Made by a program: the position numbers and the translations under genes
Part shown: positions 1 to 9,880 of the stretch, piece after piece
How the letters are laid out: the number at the start of each line of letters is the position of its first letter
How positions within the stretch are numbered: position 1 is the stretch's first letter
Notes under the pieces: generated by a model
Seen by the model: the letters and a program-made list of their open reading frames with translations, nothing else
Databases searched by the model: none
What the model was told of the DNA's origin: nothing
From: Trichomonas vaginalis G3
Taxonomy: Eukaryota > Parabasalia > Trichomonadida > Trichomonadidae
NCBI RefSeq assembly: GCF_026262505.1
Contig: NC_067207.1
Coordinates: 11,686,082 to 11,750,081 of the forward strand
Direction of reading: 5' to 3'
DNA length: 64,000 nucleotides

Positions 1-735
1 ATTTCTATTAATTTATTGTCAACTTCAACTAATGCATTGCCGTTAATATATCTAACAAATTCAGTTATTGTGTCAAATCTTCGTCTTCTTTTTGTCATTG
101 ATTTATCAGTTTTTCCATAATCGAGATGAATCAAAACTTTATTCCCTTGTTTAAAATTCATGAGCCCCGAATTAATTTGTTCACGTTTAACATCATTCAA
201 CCTTTCCATTTGCTTTCTAATATATTCCCATTCTTTTGAAATATCATTTTTCATTTCCACTGGTTTCATGTTAATTGTTCTATGCCATGTATTATTATAA
301 TAATATACTAACTGCTGTATGATGGAGTCATGATTTCCATCCCAGTATATCTGACCGTTAACCCCTAACGCATCTCTAAGAGTTCTCATTACCGCATCAA
401 CTATTTTATTATGAAACGTATATGGAGAGGATGAAAAGTAAAAATTAATTTGTGGGAAATAATGAGCCATAGCTGCCTGAAATCCTTTATCACCATCACC
501 CCTGATATTATCTACTCTTTCATGATCTAGTAAGTATTGTATAGCTCTTCTTGTTTCCTGTTCTGTTTTCCCTTTCACCGGAATGCAATATAAATATCTG
601 GTGTTAATGTTAATGGCAAATAAATAAGTAACGTTTCCTTTTGAATATTCCAGATGATCGATTTCGTATGAATATGGATATGGTGCAAATGAGGGGCGAC
701 TAAATTTTTCCTTTAACGGTTGAATTTTTGGGTCA
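1..735 (-). CDS. rve-family integrase of the Polinton (partial at edge)
   Basis: An open minus-strand frame shows a retroviral-type integrase core: EIDHLEYSKG near the first acidic position, then RGDGDKGF, then a stretch with NKIVDAVMRTL before a YYNNTWH segment, as in rve/c-int proteins of Polintons. Downstream it has FKQGNKVLIHLDYGK followed by a basic run, resembling the small DNA- or chromatin-binding C-terminal domain of these integrases. It would catalyse insertion of the element. The gene continues beyond base 1. Confidence 0.8.
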
Positions 736-745
736 ATTGGTTTAT

Positions 746-1459
746 TTAATATCTTGAAATCCTTTTAAAATCTTTTTGCTTCTTTAATGTTTGAAATGGA
801 TATAATAAAGTGAATGATGAAGGATTAACTGAAGGAGGAGGTACTGTCGTTAGAGGTTTTGGTGTTGCAAGTGGTTTAATTTTATCTGCTTTGATTTTGG
901 ATTTCATTCCTCCTTTCATTAATTCTGGATGTATTTTATTCATTTGTTTTAAATATGCTGTATATAAAGGTTTGATATACTTTCCTGCTTCGAGTTTATG
1001 TTGAAGGATGAATTCCAAAAGTTGATCTTCATTTAAAAGTCGGGCTGAATATGGTTTAACTAATGAATCATAAATTAAAGCTTGTGCTTCATTTATGGTC
1101 TGAATGACCTGGGCGTTTTGCACCTTTGGTTTTTGTGGCTCAGGATTATATAAATTATATAATTCATCAATATCTTCTTCTGTTAATACTTTATTTTTGA
1201 AATCTTTCAACTGTTTAAGCTGTGATTTAGTTTTCCCCTTTGTATATTCATTATTTTTAATTTTGTCTTTAATTTCAGAAATTATTTTATCATGATATTT
1301 CAAAACTTCATTTTTATAATATGGATAATAATATTCCATATCATCACCCGTTATATTATTATTATATTTTTGGAGATATGCTTTTAAATCATAATAATCA
1401 AGAAAATTTTGATTAAATACTAAATCATCAATTAAATTTTTTAAATGTACGTTATTCAT
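746..1459 (-). CDS. Polinton ORF next to integrase, Lys/Asn-rich, unknown
   Basis: A 237-aa frame begins at ATG 1459 and ends beside the integrase frame. It is rich in Lys, Asn and Tyr, with a helical, charged middle (EEDIDELYNLYNPEPQ) and a Pro-rich segment near residues 195-215 (TPKPLTTVPPPSVNPSS). I recognise no domain. Its position directly 5' of the integrase suggests it belongs with that gene or is a DNA-binding accessory protein. The sequence before its ATG (TATATAAATG) is a weak version of the start context seen at the other ORFs of this element. Confidence 0.6.
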   Translation of the reverse strand: MNNVHLKNLIDDLVFNQNFLDYYDLKAYLQKYNNNITGDDMEYYYPYYKNEVLKYHDKIISEIKDKIKNNEYTKGKTKSQLKQLKDFKNKVLTEEDIDELYNLYNPEPQKPKVQNAQVIQTINEAQALIYDSLVKPYSARLLNEDQLLEFILQHKLEAGKYIKPLYTAYLKQMNKIHPELMKGGMKSKIKADKIKPLATPKPLTTVPPPSVNPSSFTLLYPFQTLKKQKDFKRISRY

Positions 1460-1561
1460 TTATATAAAAATAAAATCAATGTTTTAAGGGTGCCCACCTC
1501 TTTGAATCATAGTATCAAAACCATCATTAACGGTTCCTTTTGTCTCTTCTGTGGTATTTTA

Positions 1562-4464
1562 TTAAATAAATGGCATACAACATCCATTTTCACAACATAC
1601 AGCCTTAGTGTGTGCTCCTGTTAATGCAGTCTTACCGATTGTTAAGCGAGTCATAGACCCGTTTTTAAGTTGTAAATTAATATTCTGACCATCGAAAATA
1701 ACTTTATCATTTATTATATCCAAATAATTTTTAGGTGTTAATTGTTTATTTTGTCGTAAACTAACACCTTTCATTTTTTGTGCAATCTTTTTAAAATCAC
1801 TCCCATCAATTGAACCGTTGAATGATGTATAACACTTAGGACATAAAGCAACCATGTTATCACCTTGTTTCTCAATTGCTAAACCCAATAACTTCTTCTC
1901 ATGTGCTTTTTCTTCAGCTTTATTCTTTAATTTAGGTTTAAATTTCTCATCAAAACAGAAGAAATCAAAAGGTGCGAATTTAAATGTTTTTATCATAAAA
2001 TTGTTTATCAGTAACAATTGCTTGAAATGCTTGAGTGTTAGGAAGATTTGGTCGCCAGCGATTGCCCAATAAGATGAATCAGTATCACCTTCAATGAAAT
2101 GAAAACGATTAACATCCATGCATTTATACATAAAATCATAAATGAAAACCAAATACCAGTATTTAGCATTATCTAAAGTGAAGAATGCCTCTTGTAAACA
2201 TGTATCACATCTATAAAATCTATCTTTAAGCATCACTTGATATGTATCCTTCCTATTTCTCTTATGTTTTTAAACTTATTTGACATACATGCAACGCGTG
2301 CCTTCTGTGCATTCATTATTTTAGTCTTTGCGTAATTTTGTGTATTCATTGCATCGTAACCATATGATCCATTAAGTGAAATCTTGCAAAATAAACTTTT
2401 TCCTTTATTTCCTTCTAATTCAGCCTTTTGTCTTTCATTCATAAATTCGTTCGCAAATTCATTAAAGCAAGTGTTTTTCGTAAATGTTAAAATTGATTGA
2501 ATATCATCGATGATAAAATGAAATCTGTCTATTAGATACCAAAGATAATAAGAAGAAAATGGTTGATATTGGTTGTGTGTTGATGCTAACTGAGTTAATT
2601 TCCTCTGTTTCTGGTCAACTGGTAGATTGTTTGATTTCATGTAATTATACATAAAACTGCCTATTGTTTTTTCATCTGTGATAATATCTAAGTTTCTTAT
2701 TATCGGTAAAAAGTTTATGTAATCATTAATGTATTTTTCATCAATGTGACCCTTTACTTCAGCCACGAATAAAGTATTTTTCTTCTTAATAATTCCCAGT
2801 GCTTTTGCTTTCTTTGTTGCTGTATCACAAATGATAACACCATTCAATCTTCCCGGCATATACATTTTATGGTCAGTATATTGAATGAAATCATGAGGAT
2901 TAGATGAAAATGATGAAGGATATAATGAATTAAAATCAACACCAACGAAATGAGTCATGATGTTGGAAGTGTCCTCATTTGATACAGTTTTAGTTTCTGG
3001 ATTATATGAAAGTTTATTAATGTGCGTGATTCCTTTAAGATTAACACGATGTTGAACATTTGATAAACCACCAGTAATTCCATTACGGAGAATGTGATAA
3101 GCTTCAACTGAATCTAAAGTCATTGGTAAATTATTTTTTAATGCATAATTTCTTAAATTGATTCTTAAACGTTGAACATCTTCATCTTTATTTGATTTTA
3201 CGACATTGCAATAACAACACATTAACTGACAATTTTCTTTGGTATGTGGTTTTTCATTATCGATTCTATCCAATGTTGGTTTATTTGCATATGTAAACGC
3301 TTTACCACACATTTTGCATTTAGATGAAAGGATTAAATCGTGATAGTATTGAAAATCATCCATTGAAACATTATTTTTAGTATCTCTTTCTGCTTTTTCA
3401 TCTTGTTTCTTATATGATTCAATTTTATATTTCCAATACTTTTTCGTTAATTCAAAACTTGATTCCACATTTTCTTCTTCTGGATATGTTTCGTTAGGAT
3501 TGAAGTTCTTATATGCTAAAGCGTAACGAATCATTGAAGCATTCGATGATAAAGAAAGATTATGAAGCATGTCAATTTTATAAACAAATGTTTCTTCAAT
3601 AATTTTATCAATTGGGTCAATCATAATTTCAACATCTTTATTGCAATAATGAATAAAATATTCTAATCTATTCTTAAAATTTTTAGCATCATTGAATATA
3701 TTTGATAATCACTATCTGATATAGTTTCTTGAGTTAATGCTGAATAAAATGAATCTTGAGTGAATGGTTCCTTTATATAATTCTTCTTCGTAATTTCCCA
3801 TGTGATGAATTGATAAGGGAAAAAGGATTTAACACGTGATTTATTGTTTCCGAAATCTTGAGTGAATTGGTCTAATGTCCCACCCGCTATATAATTTCTG
3901 ATGTCAATAAATCTCAATTCATATGGAACGTTTGTTTTCTTTACAATGATTTGCTTAAATTGTGAAGATGAACCCAGCATTGATTTTTTTCCATTTTGCA
4001 GTGTTTAAATCACGAAGAATTAAATTTAAATCAAACTTTCCCGAATTAAAACCTATGATATTCACTTTATTGAATTCCTCATCTAGAAGTTCTTTAAATG
4101 CTTCCTTCTGTTTTTCATTTAATGTATGAGACAAAGTCCCCGCCGTTTGGTCCGTTTGCGACTTCATTAATTCTTCATATTGTTCAATATTTGATTTAGC
4201 AACTAATGAACAGATTGAAAATAAAAACTCAATCCAATCAGAAATAAAAGAATCACTCGAAGTTAAGCAAAAATTCCTCGTATATGTTTTATCACGGTCT
4301 ACGACCTCGCCGCTTTGCGGCTTTAATTTAACCGTTGATGATACCATGAATGGTTTTAAGTAAGCGTTCAAAGTTGCACACTCAGAAAGTTGTTCTTCTT
4401 TAGTCTCTAATGTTTCGAAGTCAAAAGTAATATAATATCTTGTCGGTTGATAATATTCCTGCAA
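1562..4464 (-). pseudogene. polB: Protein-primed family B DNA polymerase region (pPolB), broken
   Basis: Read on the minus strand, the domains come in pPolB order. An exonuclease domain has ITFDFETLE (Exo I) and IGFNSGKFDLN (Exo II). After it lies an HNH-like Cys/His insert (3180-3325). The palm follows with VGVDFNSLYPSS (motif A), LNGSYGYD (motif B) and EGDTDSSYW (motif C). The C-terminal side has the KCY...KGV type motif of protein-primed viral polymerases. Such enzymes copy linear elements from a terminal protein primer. The frame is interrupted a few times, so the gene is a fossil in its present form, but all major catalytic motifs can be read. Confidence 0.85.
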
Positions 4465-4472
4465 ATTGTGAG

Positions 4473-5054
4473 CTAATAACCACTGATATATCTTCTGTTT
4501 CGTAATATGTGGTGCATATGGTTGCTGGTCTTTTGCAATTGAACGTCTTGAATTAATCTTCCATTATTTTCTTTACATTTCTCACAATGTTTTAAAAATC
4601 TTCTTTGGTTTTTCCTTTCTGGATCATCACGGATAGAATATACTTCTTCTTTGCAAAAGGGGCAAACTTTATATCCTGTGAGTGCTTCAACGTCTGTAAT
4701 TCTGTCAGCGTGAAGTTTTCCACATGGACTCTGTGTTAATAAAATATTTACTGTTTCAAATTCTGGATCTATCATTATTGAATCCACTAATGGAAAGTCT
4801 ACCTTATTTATGTCCACGTCTTCTGGTTGAGGATCACAATAATAGAAATCAATATTAACATTTAACATTCTCGCTAATCTCTCACTTTCTGATGAAATGT
4901 CAAACCCTTCATATGAATCTATTGCTTCATTTAAATAGCTTCTACGAGTTTTAGGATTAACACCATCAGGAATGTTATAGAAGCGTTTAAATAACCTTTT
5001 ACCTTCGGCTCTTATTTGATTATCATTCATTTTAGCTGTTCCATTTTTGTTCAT
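4473..5054 (-). CDS. Polinton zinc-finger ORF upstream of PolB
   Basis: A 193-aa frame starts at ATG 5054. Its middle holds VCPFCKEEVY followed by FLKHCEKCKEN, a C-x2-C...C-x2-C pattern that should bind one zinc ion. The segment LLTQSPCGKLHADRITDV just before it looks structured. It ends only a few bases from the polymerase region and lies on the same strand. It may be the N-terminal part of the polymerase gene or a separate replication accessory; the sequence alone does not decide. Its start has the conserved TTCTTACATAAATG context shared with the 6508-6888 ORF. Confidence 0.6.
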   Translation of the reverse strand: MNKNGTAKMNDNQIRAEGKRLFKRFYNIPDGVNPKTRRSYLNEAIDSYEGFDISSESERLARMLNVNIDFYYCDPQPEDVDINKVDFPLVDSIMIDPEFETVNILLTQSPCGKLHADRITDVEALTGYKVCPFCKEEVYSIRDDPERKNQRRFLKHCEKCKENNGRLIQDVQLQKTSNHMHHILRNRRYISGY

Positions 5055-5071
5055 TTATGTAAGAATAAAAA
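5052..5071 (-). promoter_or_regulatory. Conserved start context of Polinton ORF
   Basis: On the minus strand the bases before and including the ATG read TTCTTACATAAATG, preceded by an A/T tract. The same string stands at the start of the 6508-6888 ORF, and weaker forms stand at 6265 and 1459. It is probably an element-specific promoter or initiator. Confidence 0.5.
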
Positions 5072-5128
5072 TTAAAAAATAAAAATAAAGTTTATTTTTT
5101 TAAAGTCCGAGACTCAGAGAGTCCAGGG

Positions 5129-6265
5129 CTAAAGTCCATAAAATGAATTAAGAACACATAAATTTTTATCATCTGCGACGTGACGAATACATTTTAATTT
5201 ACTCAAGAATGCGTACCCTGATACATTAAATCTAATTCCTGTCTTATTTAATTTCACAACTTTGAAAAGGAATGTATGAATAGCTATAAAATGATGAGAT
5301 GATGTTTTATGGGTTGCTTCCATTTTTTCTGAAATAAATGAATAAATATAATGTTTATAAGTTTTCATATCTTTTATGTTCTTAATAACGAATGGTATAG
5401 ACCTTTCCACTTCGTCTTCCTTCGGTGCTGTTCTTTCATATGAAACATTATTGGTATCTTCAATAATGAAACCACAATCGCATAAAATTTTATATGTACC
5501 AATTGTTTCTTTTGATATTTTATCTAACAAATCAAAAACTTTATCAACACCTGTACATTTATTTAAATAATAATTTGTGTAAATATCATGGTCTTCTTTC
5601 TTAATCGTATTTGTTGCATATGTTACATTTTTCAGTGCTTTTTTGAATTTTTCAGAATCAAGAGGAGGTGAAAGTAATATACATGGATAATCTCCATCGT
5701 CAATAAATTGTAACTTATGTTTATGAATAAATTTTGTGCCTTCTTCTGAAAGTGTTTCGTCAATATCACCATCTAATAAATTTTTAGTAGATTCCAAAAA
5801 GTAATTTTTATATCTTTCCTCATGTGATTTTTGAACTGCTGATTCTGAAGCTGGGATATTCATTAAACCCTCTACTTCATTCTCAGCATTTCTCAATTCC
5901 TTAATTTTTTCATCTATTTCATTTCTTAATTGTTCCAATTTCTCAATCTCATCGTTATAATATTCATCTTGTTTAATTTTTTCTTCAAAATATTCAGGAG
6001 GTGTTTCAAGGCTCTCTGAGCCCAGGTCCTCTGGACCATAAAGAGGAATATTCTTCTGTTTTTCAACTTTTTTGGGATATAAATATCTCATTATAGCCTT
6101 TTTAGTAATTGGTCCGTTATATTTAAATTCATTCAACAATCTGGAAAACTCTTTCACATTCTGCATATATGTTGGATAAGAACCGTCTCCAAAATTTTCT
6201 AAAATATTTTCTAATTCTGAATTAGTGAACTTTAAAGATTTCAATGAATTAGTTGTTATACTCAT
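5129..6265 (-). CDS. Polinton ORF, coiled-coil protein of unknown function
   Basis: A 378-aa frame begins at ATG 6265. Residues about 85-130 form a strongly charged coiled coil (KLEQLRNEIDEKIKELRNAE). The second half is globular, with a short Cys pair (ILCDCGF) and a conserved-looking end (DKNLCVLNSFYGL). I recognise no family with certainty. It sits in line with the polymerase block and the same strand, so it is probably a replication or morphogenesis accessory of the element, or part of a very long polymerase gene. Confidence 0.6.
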   Translation of the reverse strand: MSITTNSLKSLKFTNSELENILENFGDGSYPTYMQNVKEFSRLLNEFKYNGPITKKAIMRYLYPKKVEKQKNIPLYGPEDLGSESLETPPEYFEEKIKQDEYYNDEIEKLEQLRNEIDEKIKELRNAENEVEGLMNIPASESAVQKSHEERYKNYFLESTKNLLDGDIDETLSEEGTKFIHKHKLQFIDDGDYPCILLSPPLDSEKFKKALKNVTYATNTIKKEDHDIYTNYYLNKCTGVDKVFDLLDKISKETIGTYKILCDCGFIIEDTNNVSYERTAPKEDEVERSIPFVIKNIKDMKTYKHYIYSFISEKMEATHKTSSHHFIAIHTFLFKVVKLNKTGIRFNVSGYAFLSKLKCIRHVADDKNLCVLNSFYGL

Positions 6266-6507
6266 TTATTATAAAATAAAAAATAAAAAAAATAAATTTA
6301 ACTTAGTTTTAATTTTACGTAAGAAGTCAATTTTTTATATACCGATCTTCACTTCGTCAAAAATATATTCTTTTTATTAATGGTAATATAGGAATTGTAG
6401 GAATAAAAACTTTTTATAAATTATTCATAAATTTTTAAAATCGGTTTCATACAAAATAAAAATAAATTATTCAAAAATGTAAGACATGAATTTTTAAAGT
6501 TTATTTT

Positions 6508-6888
6508 TTACTCATGAAAATAATTATTTCTAATTTCTTTTACTCTCTCGTACATACTAGATTTAAAGAATTCAGAACATTTCCCATAATCTCCTAAATG
6601 TTTTCTTATCTTATTGGTTTTCCATTCATTATATGAAACTGAATAAACTTTATTTTTATCTTTACATCTTTCATCACTTCCAATATATTTATATTTCAAT
6701 TTTGATTTATTGGTTTCATATTCATTAACGTTTAATAATTCACAGTCTTCCTTTTTAAATAAATGTTTTATGTATTCAGGATTAAGAATTCTATAATATT
6801 GCTTCCCTTTAAATCTTTGAATATAAACAGGAACACCATCCTCTAAAATTCGATAATCTATTTTATCTGGTTTTACTTGTTGGGTCAT
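6508..6888 (-). CDS. Small Polinton ORF of unknown function
   Basis: A 126-aa frame starts at ATG 6888 and is preceded by the same TTCTTACATAAATG context as the 5054 start. It is basic and Tyr/Lys-rich, without membrane segments or a motif I know. It is the outermost visible gene of the element and lies about 240 bases from the next ORF; that gap (6266-6507) is AT-rich with no further gene. Confidence 0.55.
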   Translation of the reverse strand: MTQQVKPDKIDYRILEDGVPVYIQRFKGKQYYRILNPEYIKHLFKKEDCELLNVNEYETNKSKLKYKYIGSDERCKDKNKVYSVSYNEWKTNKIRKHLGDYGKCSEFFKSSMYERVKEIRNNYFHE

Positions 6889-6905
6889 TTATGTAAGAAT
6901 AAAAA
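6886..6905 (-). promoter_or_regulatory. Conserved start context of Polinton ORF (second copy)
   Basis: Second exact copy of TTCTTACATAAATG at the ATG of the 126-aa ORF. Identity over this stretch in two otherwise unrelated genes argues for a regulatory role. Confidence 0.5.
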
Positions 6906-7284
6906 ATAAATTATGTTTAAAATTAATGTTAAAAATAATGATACAAAATCGTTCAATATTGTATGAATTCTTACGTTTACAAAAAAAGTCACAAAACCCA
7001 TCCTATACTACTACTACTGTGCGATAATTTCATAAAAATTCTAACTCAAGGCCTTTATAAAGTATTACAGCTAAATATACAAAATCAACTTATTTTTGTG
7101 TCTTAAACACCTCTTTTCCGCAGAATTTCCGAATTTCATTTTCAAATTCTTTCAGAATTCAGGGAAAACATATGAAAAATATTTAATATCAGCAAATATT
7201 TATCATTTACCTATGGTTCACTAGAGTCTGATCATTGGATATTTTCACTCAATGATCATCTATATGTTTTAAAACAAAATCACT
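6906..7284. other. Gene-free stretch between Polinton and host genes
   Basis: AT-rich with no supported gene. It contains a short (TAC)n run near 7003-7016 and a perfect 9-base inverted repeat, TGATCATTG at 7229-7237 and CAATGATCA at 7250-7258, shortly before the 7285 ORF. The true right end of the Polinton probably lies here, but I could not identify a terminal repeat. Confidence 0.5.
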
Positions 7285-7593
7285 ATGAACAAGACGCAAA
7301 AAAGTGAAAATAGTATTCCAGCAGTTCATAGTGTGAATGAATTCCCACTGGCAGACAAGCCAGACGAAGCACTTTGTTGCACGCCTGTCATCAAGAACTG
7401 GGTCTTCAAGTTTGTACTCACGGAGAATCTATTGGTCCCCACGTGGAAGTACTCCGTTATGACGTCGACAGGATTCCACAATAGCTGGACCACGGTAAAA
7501 GCTTCTGAGTGTCCGATATTAATCCAAATTTCTGGAAGAGTTTACACCAATATAATAGCAGTTAGTAAATTTGTAATAACAAATTTGTTATAA
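7285..7593 (+). CDS. Small ORF of unknown function, uncertain
   Basis: A 102-aa frame starts at ATG 7285, with a TCACTA initiator-like hexamer overlapping the start codon (7280-7285). The middle (about 7330-7520) is clearly richer in G+C than its surroundings. No family is recognised. The opposite strand is also open for about 66 codons over the same bases and reads protein-like (NPVDVITEYFHVGTNRF), so the coding strand is uncertain. This may be a fragment of a decayed gene. Confidence 0.3.
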   Translation: MNKTQKSENSIPAVHSVNEFPLADKPDEALCCTPVIKNWVFKFVLTENLLVPTWKYSVMTSTGFHNSWTTVKASECPILIQISGRVYTNIIAVSKFVITNLL

Positions 7594-7645
7594 AGAATAA
7601 TCTTTATTCAAATGATTTAATAATCACCATCAAACTATTGCATCA

Positions 7646-9448
7646 TCATTGTTTAGCTCCATGCGAAATAAGAAATTTAATCATTTCTTTATTATTCTTT
7701 TGAGATGCAAAATAGAGTGGTGTTTCGTGATAATTATTTGTAGCATTGATATTTGCACCATGTGAAATAAGAAATTCAGCCATTTCTTTATTGTTGTCTT
7801 CAACTACAGCATGAAGTGGAGTATTTCCTAATGCACCTGTAGCATTGATATTTGCGCCATGTGAAATAAGAAATTCAACCATTTCTTTATTATTCATTAG
7901 AGATGCTTCATAGAGTGGTGTTCGTGGATAATCATTTCCAGCATTGATATTTGCACCATGTGAAATAAGAAATTCAGCCATTTCTTTATTGTTGTCTTTA
8001 ACTACAACATGAAGTGGAGTATCTCCTATTCCATTTCCAGCATTGATATTTGCGTCACGTGAAATAAGAAATTCAACCATTTCTTTATTGTTACTTTTAG
8101 ATGCACAATGGAGTGGAATCCCTTTTATTCCATTTCTTATATTGACATTTCCACCATGCGATATAAGAACCTTTATTGCTTCTACACTGTTATTTTCAGC
8201 TGCAACATGAAGTGGAGTTTCTCCCAAAATCTTGCCAGCATTGATATTTGCACCATGCACTAAAAGAACTTCTGCTATTTCTTTACTGTTCTTTCCAGCT
8301 GCATAATGAAGTGGAGTTTCAGAAAAATCATTTTTTGCATCGATATCAGCACCATGCGAAATAAGAACTTCTGCTGCTTCTTTGCAGTCCAATAAGGCAG
8401 CATAATGAAGTGGAGTATCATCTTGTCCATCTTTAGCTTTGATGTTAGCACCATGCGAAATAAGAAATTCAACTATTTCTTTACTATTAGATAATACTGC
8501 CAAATGAAGTGGAGTGCTTTTAATGGAATATTTTGCATCGATTTTAGCACCATGAGAAATAAAATATTTGCAAAGGGATAAAAGATGGAAAATAGGTGAA
8601 ACAACAAAGCATGTATCAATATCATTAGTTTGATCTAAATAAACCAAAAGTGCATGAAGATTATTAAACAACCTGCAATAGTCTACATCGATTTTAATAT
8701 CGTATTCATTGTTCAAAAATGAAACAAAATCAATGTTATGTGAAGCAATTGCATATCTCATGCATTCTTTTGTTGGCCGTTGACATTTTAAGCATTCGCT
8801 TAAGATCTCTTGATTTCCGCCTAAAAATGAGAGATGAAGGCATTGTTGTGTTATTTTTGAGTGAAATTTTGTGATTAAGAACTTAAAACAATCAACAGAT
8901 CCATAGTAACAGCACAATTCAAGATATGAATAACCATCTTTATTAGGTGGATATAAATCGTTCTTTAGTTTTTGTTTTTTATCAAATTCACATCTTTCGA
9001 TGAGTGAGATGAATAATTCTTTGTCATCATCCATAATTGCCCTGTATATTGTATTTGCTTCATGAATGTCTGATGAATAATTTTTAGTTTCGCATTCCTT
9101 GAATTTTCTTTTGTTACTTTCTTGAAGAACTATTCCATATTCTTTATAAAAGAGATAATCAAAAGCATAATAAATGTTAACAAACGTATTTGGGTGATAT
9201 TCATCAAAGATTTGTTTAGCAATAGCTAAAAACGACTTCATGCACAGGTTTTTATACTTTGAAATGAATGATATATCGGATATAATATGATTTGGAGGAT
9301 ATTTGTTTGAATCGATGAGATGAACTTTGAGATTTTTATAAATTGCAGCTATTTCGTTTTCATCTTTTGTTTTGAGCTGATATAATGAATCGAATGCATT
9401 GCAATAATTTTTATAGGTGCTCATCAATTCATTGTAATGAGACGCCAT
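7646..9448 (-). CDS. Ankyrin-repeat protein (DUF3447-type), 600 aa
   Basis: The start is the ATG at 9448 (MASHYNELM). Residues about 130-290 form the divergent N-terminal ankyrin-like region typical of trichomonad DUF3447 proteins (NTIYRAIMDDDKELFISL, YLELCCYYGSVDCFKFLI). From about residue 305 to the end are nine tandem 33-residue ankyrin repeats with TPLHxA and EFLISHGANI signatures. Repeats 5 to 9 are very alike, suggesting recent internal duplication. Such proteins are protein-binding scaffolds in the cytosol; partners cannot be predicted. The gene at 24199 is a paralogue with fewer repeats. A 52-base palindrome lies about 30 bases upstream of the start. Confidence 0.9.
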   Translation of the reverse strand: MASHYNELMSTYKNYCNAFDSLYQLKTKDENEIAAIYKNLKVHLIDSNKYPPNHIISDISFISKYKNLCMKSFLAIAKQIFDEYHPNTFVNIYYAFDYLFYKEYGIVLQESNKRKFKECETKNYSSDIHEANTIYRAIMDDDKELFISLIERCEFDKKQKLKNDLYPPNKDGYSYLELCCYYGSVDCFKFLITKFHSKITQQCLHLSFLGGNQEILSECLKCQRPTKECMRYAIASHNIDFVSFLNNEYDIKIDVDYCRLFNNLHALLVYLDQTNDIDTCFVVSPIFHLLSLCKYFISHGAKIDAKYSIKSTPLHLAVLSNSKEIVEFLISHGANIKAKDGQDDTPLHYAALLDCKEAAEVLISHGADIDAKNDFSETPLHYAAGKNSKEIAEVLLVHGANINAGKILGETPLHVAAENNSVEAIKVLISHGGNVNIRNGIKGIPLHCASKSNNKEMVEFLISRDANINAGNGIGDTPLHVVVKDNNKEMAEFLISHGANINAGNDYPRTPLYEASLMNNKEMVEFLISHGANINATGALGNTPLHAVVEDNNKEMAEFLISHGANINATNNYHETPLYFASQKNNKEMIKFLISHGAKQ

Positions 9449-9479
9449 CAAAAATTTGAAAAAAAAATTCTTTTTTCAA

Positions 9480-9531
9480 TTCAAAATTTTTGGAATCGAA
9501 TTTTACAAAATTCGATTCCAATAATTTTGAA
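9480..9531. repeat. Near-perfect 52-base palindrome upstream of ankyrin gene
   Basis: Arms at 9480-9504 and 9507-9531 are complementary at 24 of 25 positions around a 2-base centre (AC). The inner arm is TTGGAATCGAATTTT. It would form a cruciform or hairpin and lies about 30-80 bases before the ankyrin ATG. Confidence 0.8.
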
Positions 9532-9880
9532 GATCAAAAGAATCAAATTTTTCGCGCTGACTTTTTCAAAAATCGAGGGAAAATTTTCTTGGCGACTATT
9601 TTTTTTTCTAGTATACAAAATGAACAAAATTTTAAACAATTTTCCAAGTCTTTGTTCCTCATTTGGGTTTCAATATATCAACCAGTGCCACAGATAAGGA
9701 ACGAAGTCAACAATCAGATTATCATTCAAATACAGTTTTGAACACAAATATCAAGAGTCCTGTAAATGAACTTAATGTAAGCTGATATATTATATTAATA
9801 TTAAAACTTAATGTTTAATTTCCGAGATAAAAATACAAAACATAATATTTTAGCTGTTGCATAGGTATAATCACCCTAAT
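9532..9880. other. Gene-free AT-rich stretch
   Basis: Between the divergent start of the ankyrin gene and the 3' end of the SH3 gene. Short open frames on the plus strand here have no coding character. I see nothing else beyond homopolymer runs. Confidence 0.5.

Larger units (their letters stand above)
1..6900 (-). mobile_element. Polinton/Maverick element, partial (runs off left edge)
   Basis: The minus-strand block carries an rve-type integrase (1 to about 735), a protein-primed family B DNA polymerase (1562-4464) and four further ORFs, all in one orientation. Integrase plus pPolB is the defining pair of Polintons, which are abundant in Trichomonas. Capsid, protease and packaging genes are not visible and would lie left of the window. 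Several ORFs share the same sequence just before the ATG, supporting one unit. The right border is placed after the last ORF and is not fixed by a terminal repeat I can recognise. The element is broken in roughly a handful of places, but long frames remain, so it looks fairly young. Confidence 0.85.

Noticed and set aside
7003-7016. (TAC)n run as a possible Polinton terminal repeat
   Set aside because: No matching inverted copy can be seen because the other end is outside the window.
9437-9741. Plus-strand open frames over the palindrome region
   Set aside because: Overlap a palindrome and homopolymers, composition not protein-like, no initiator.
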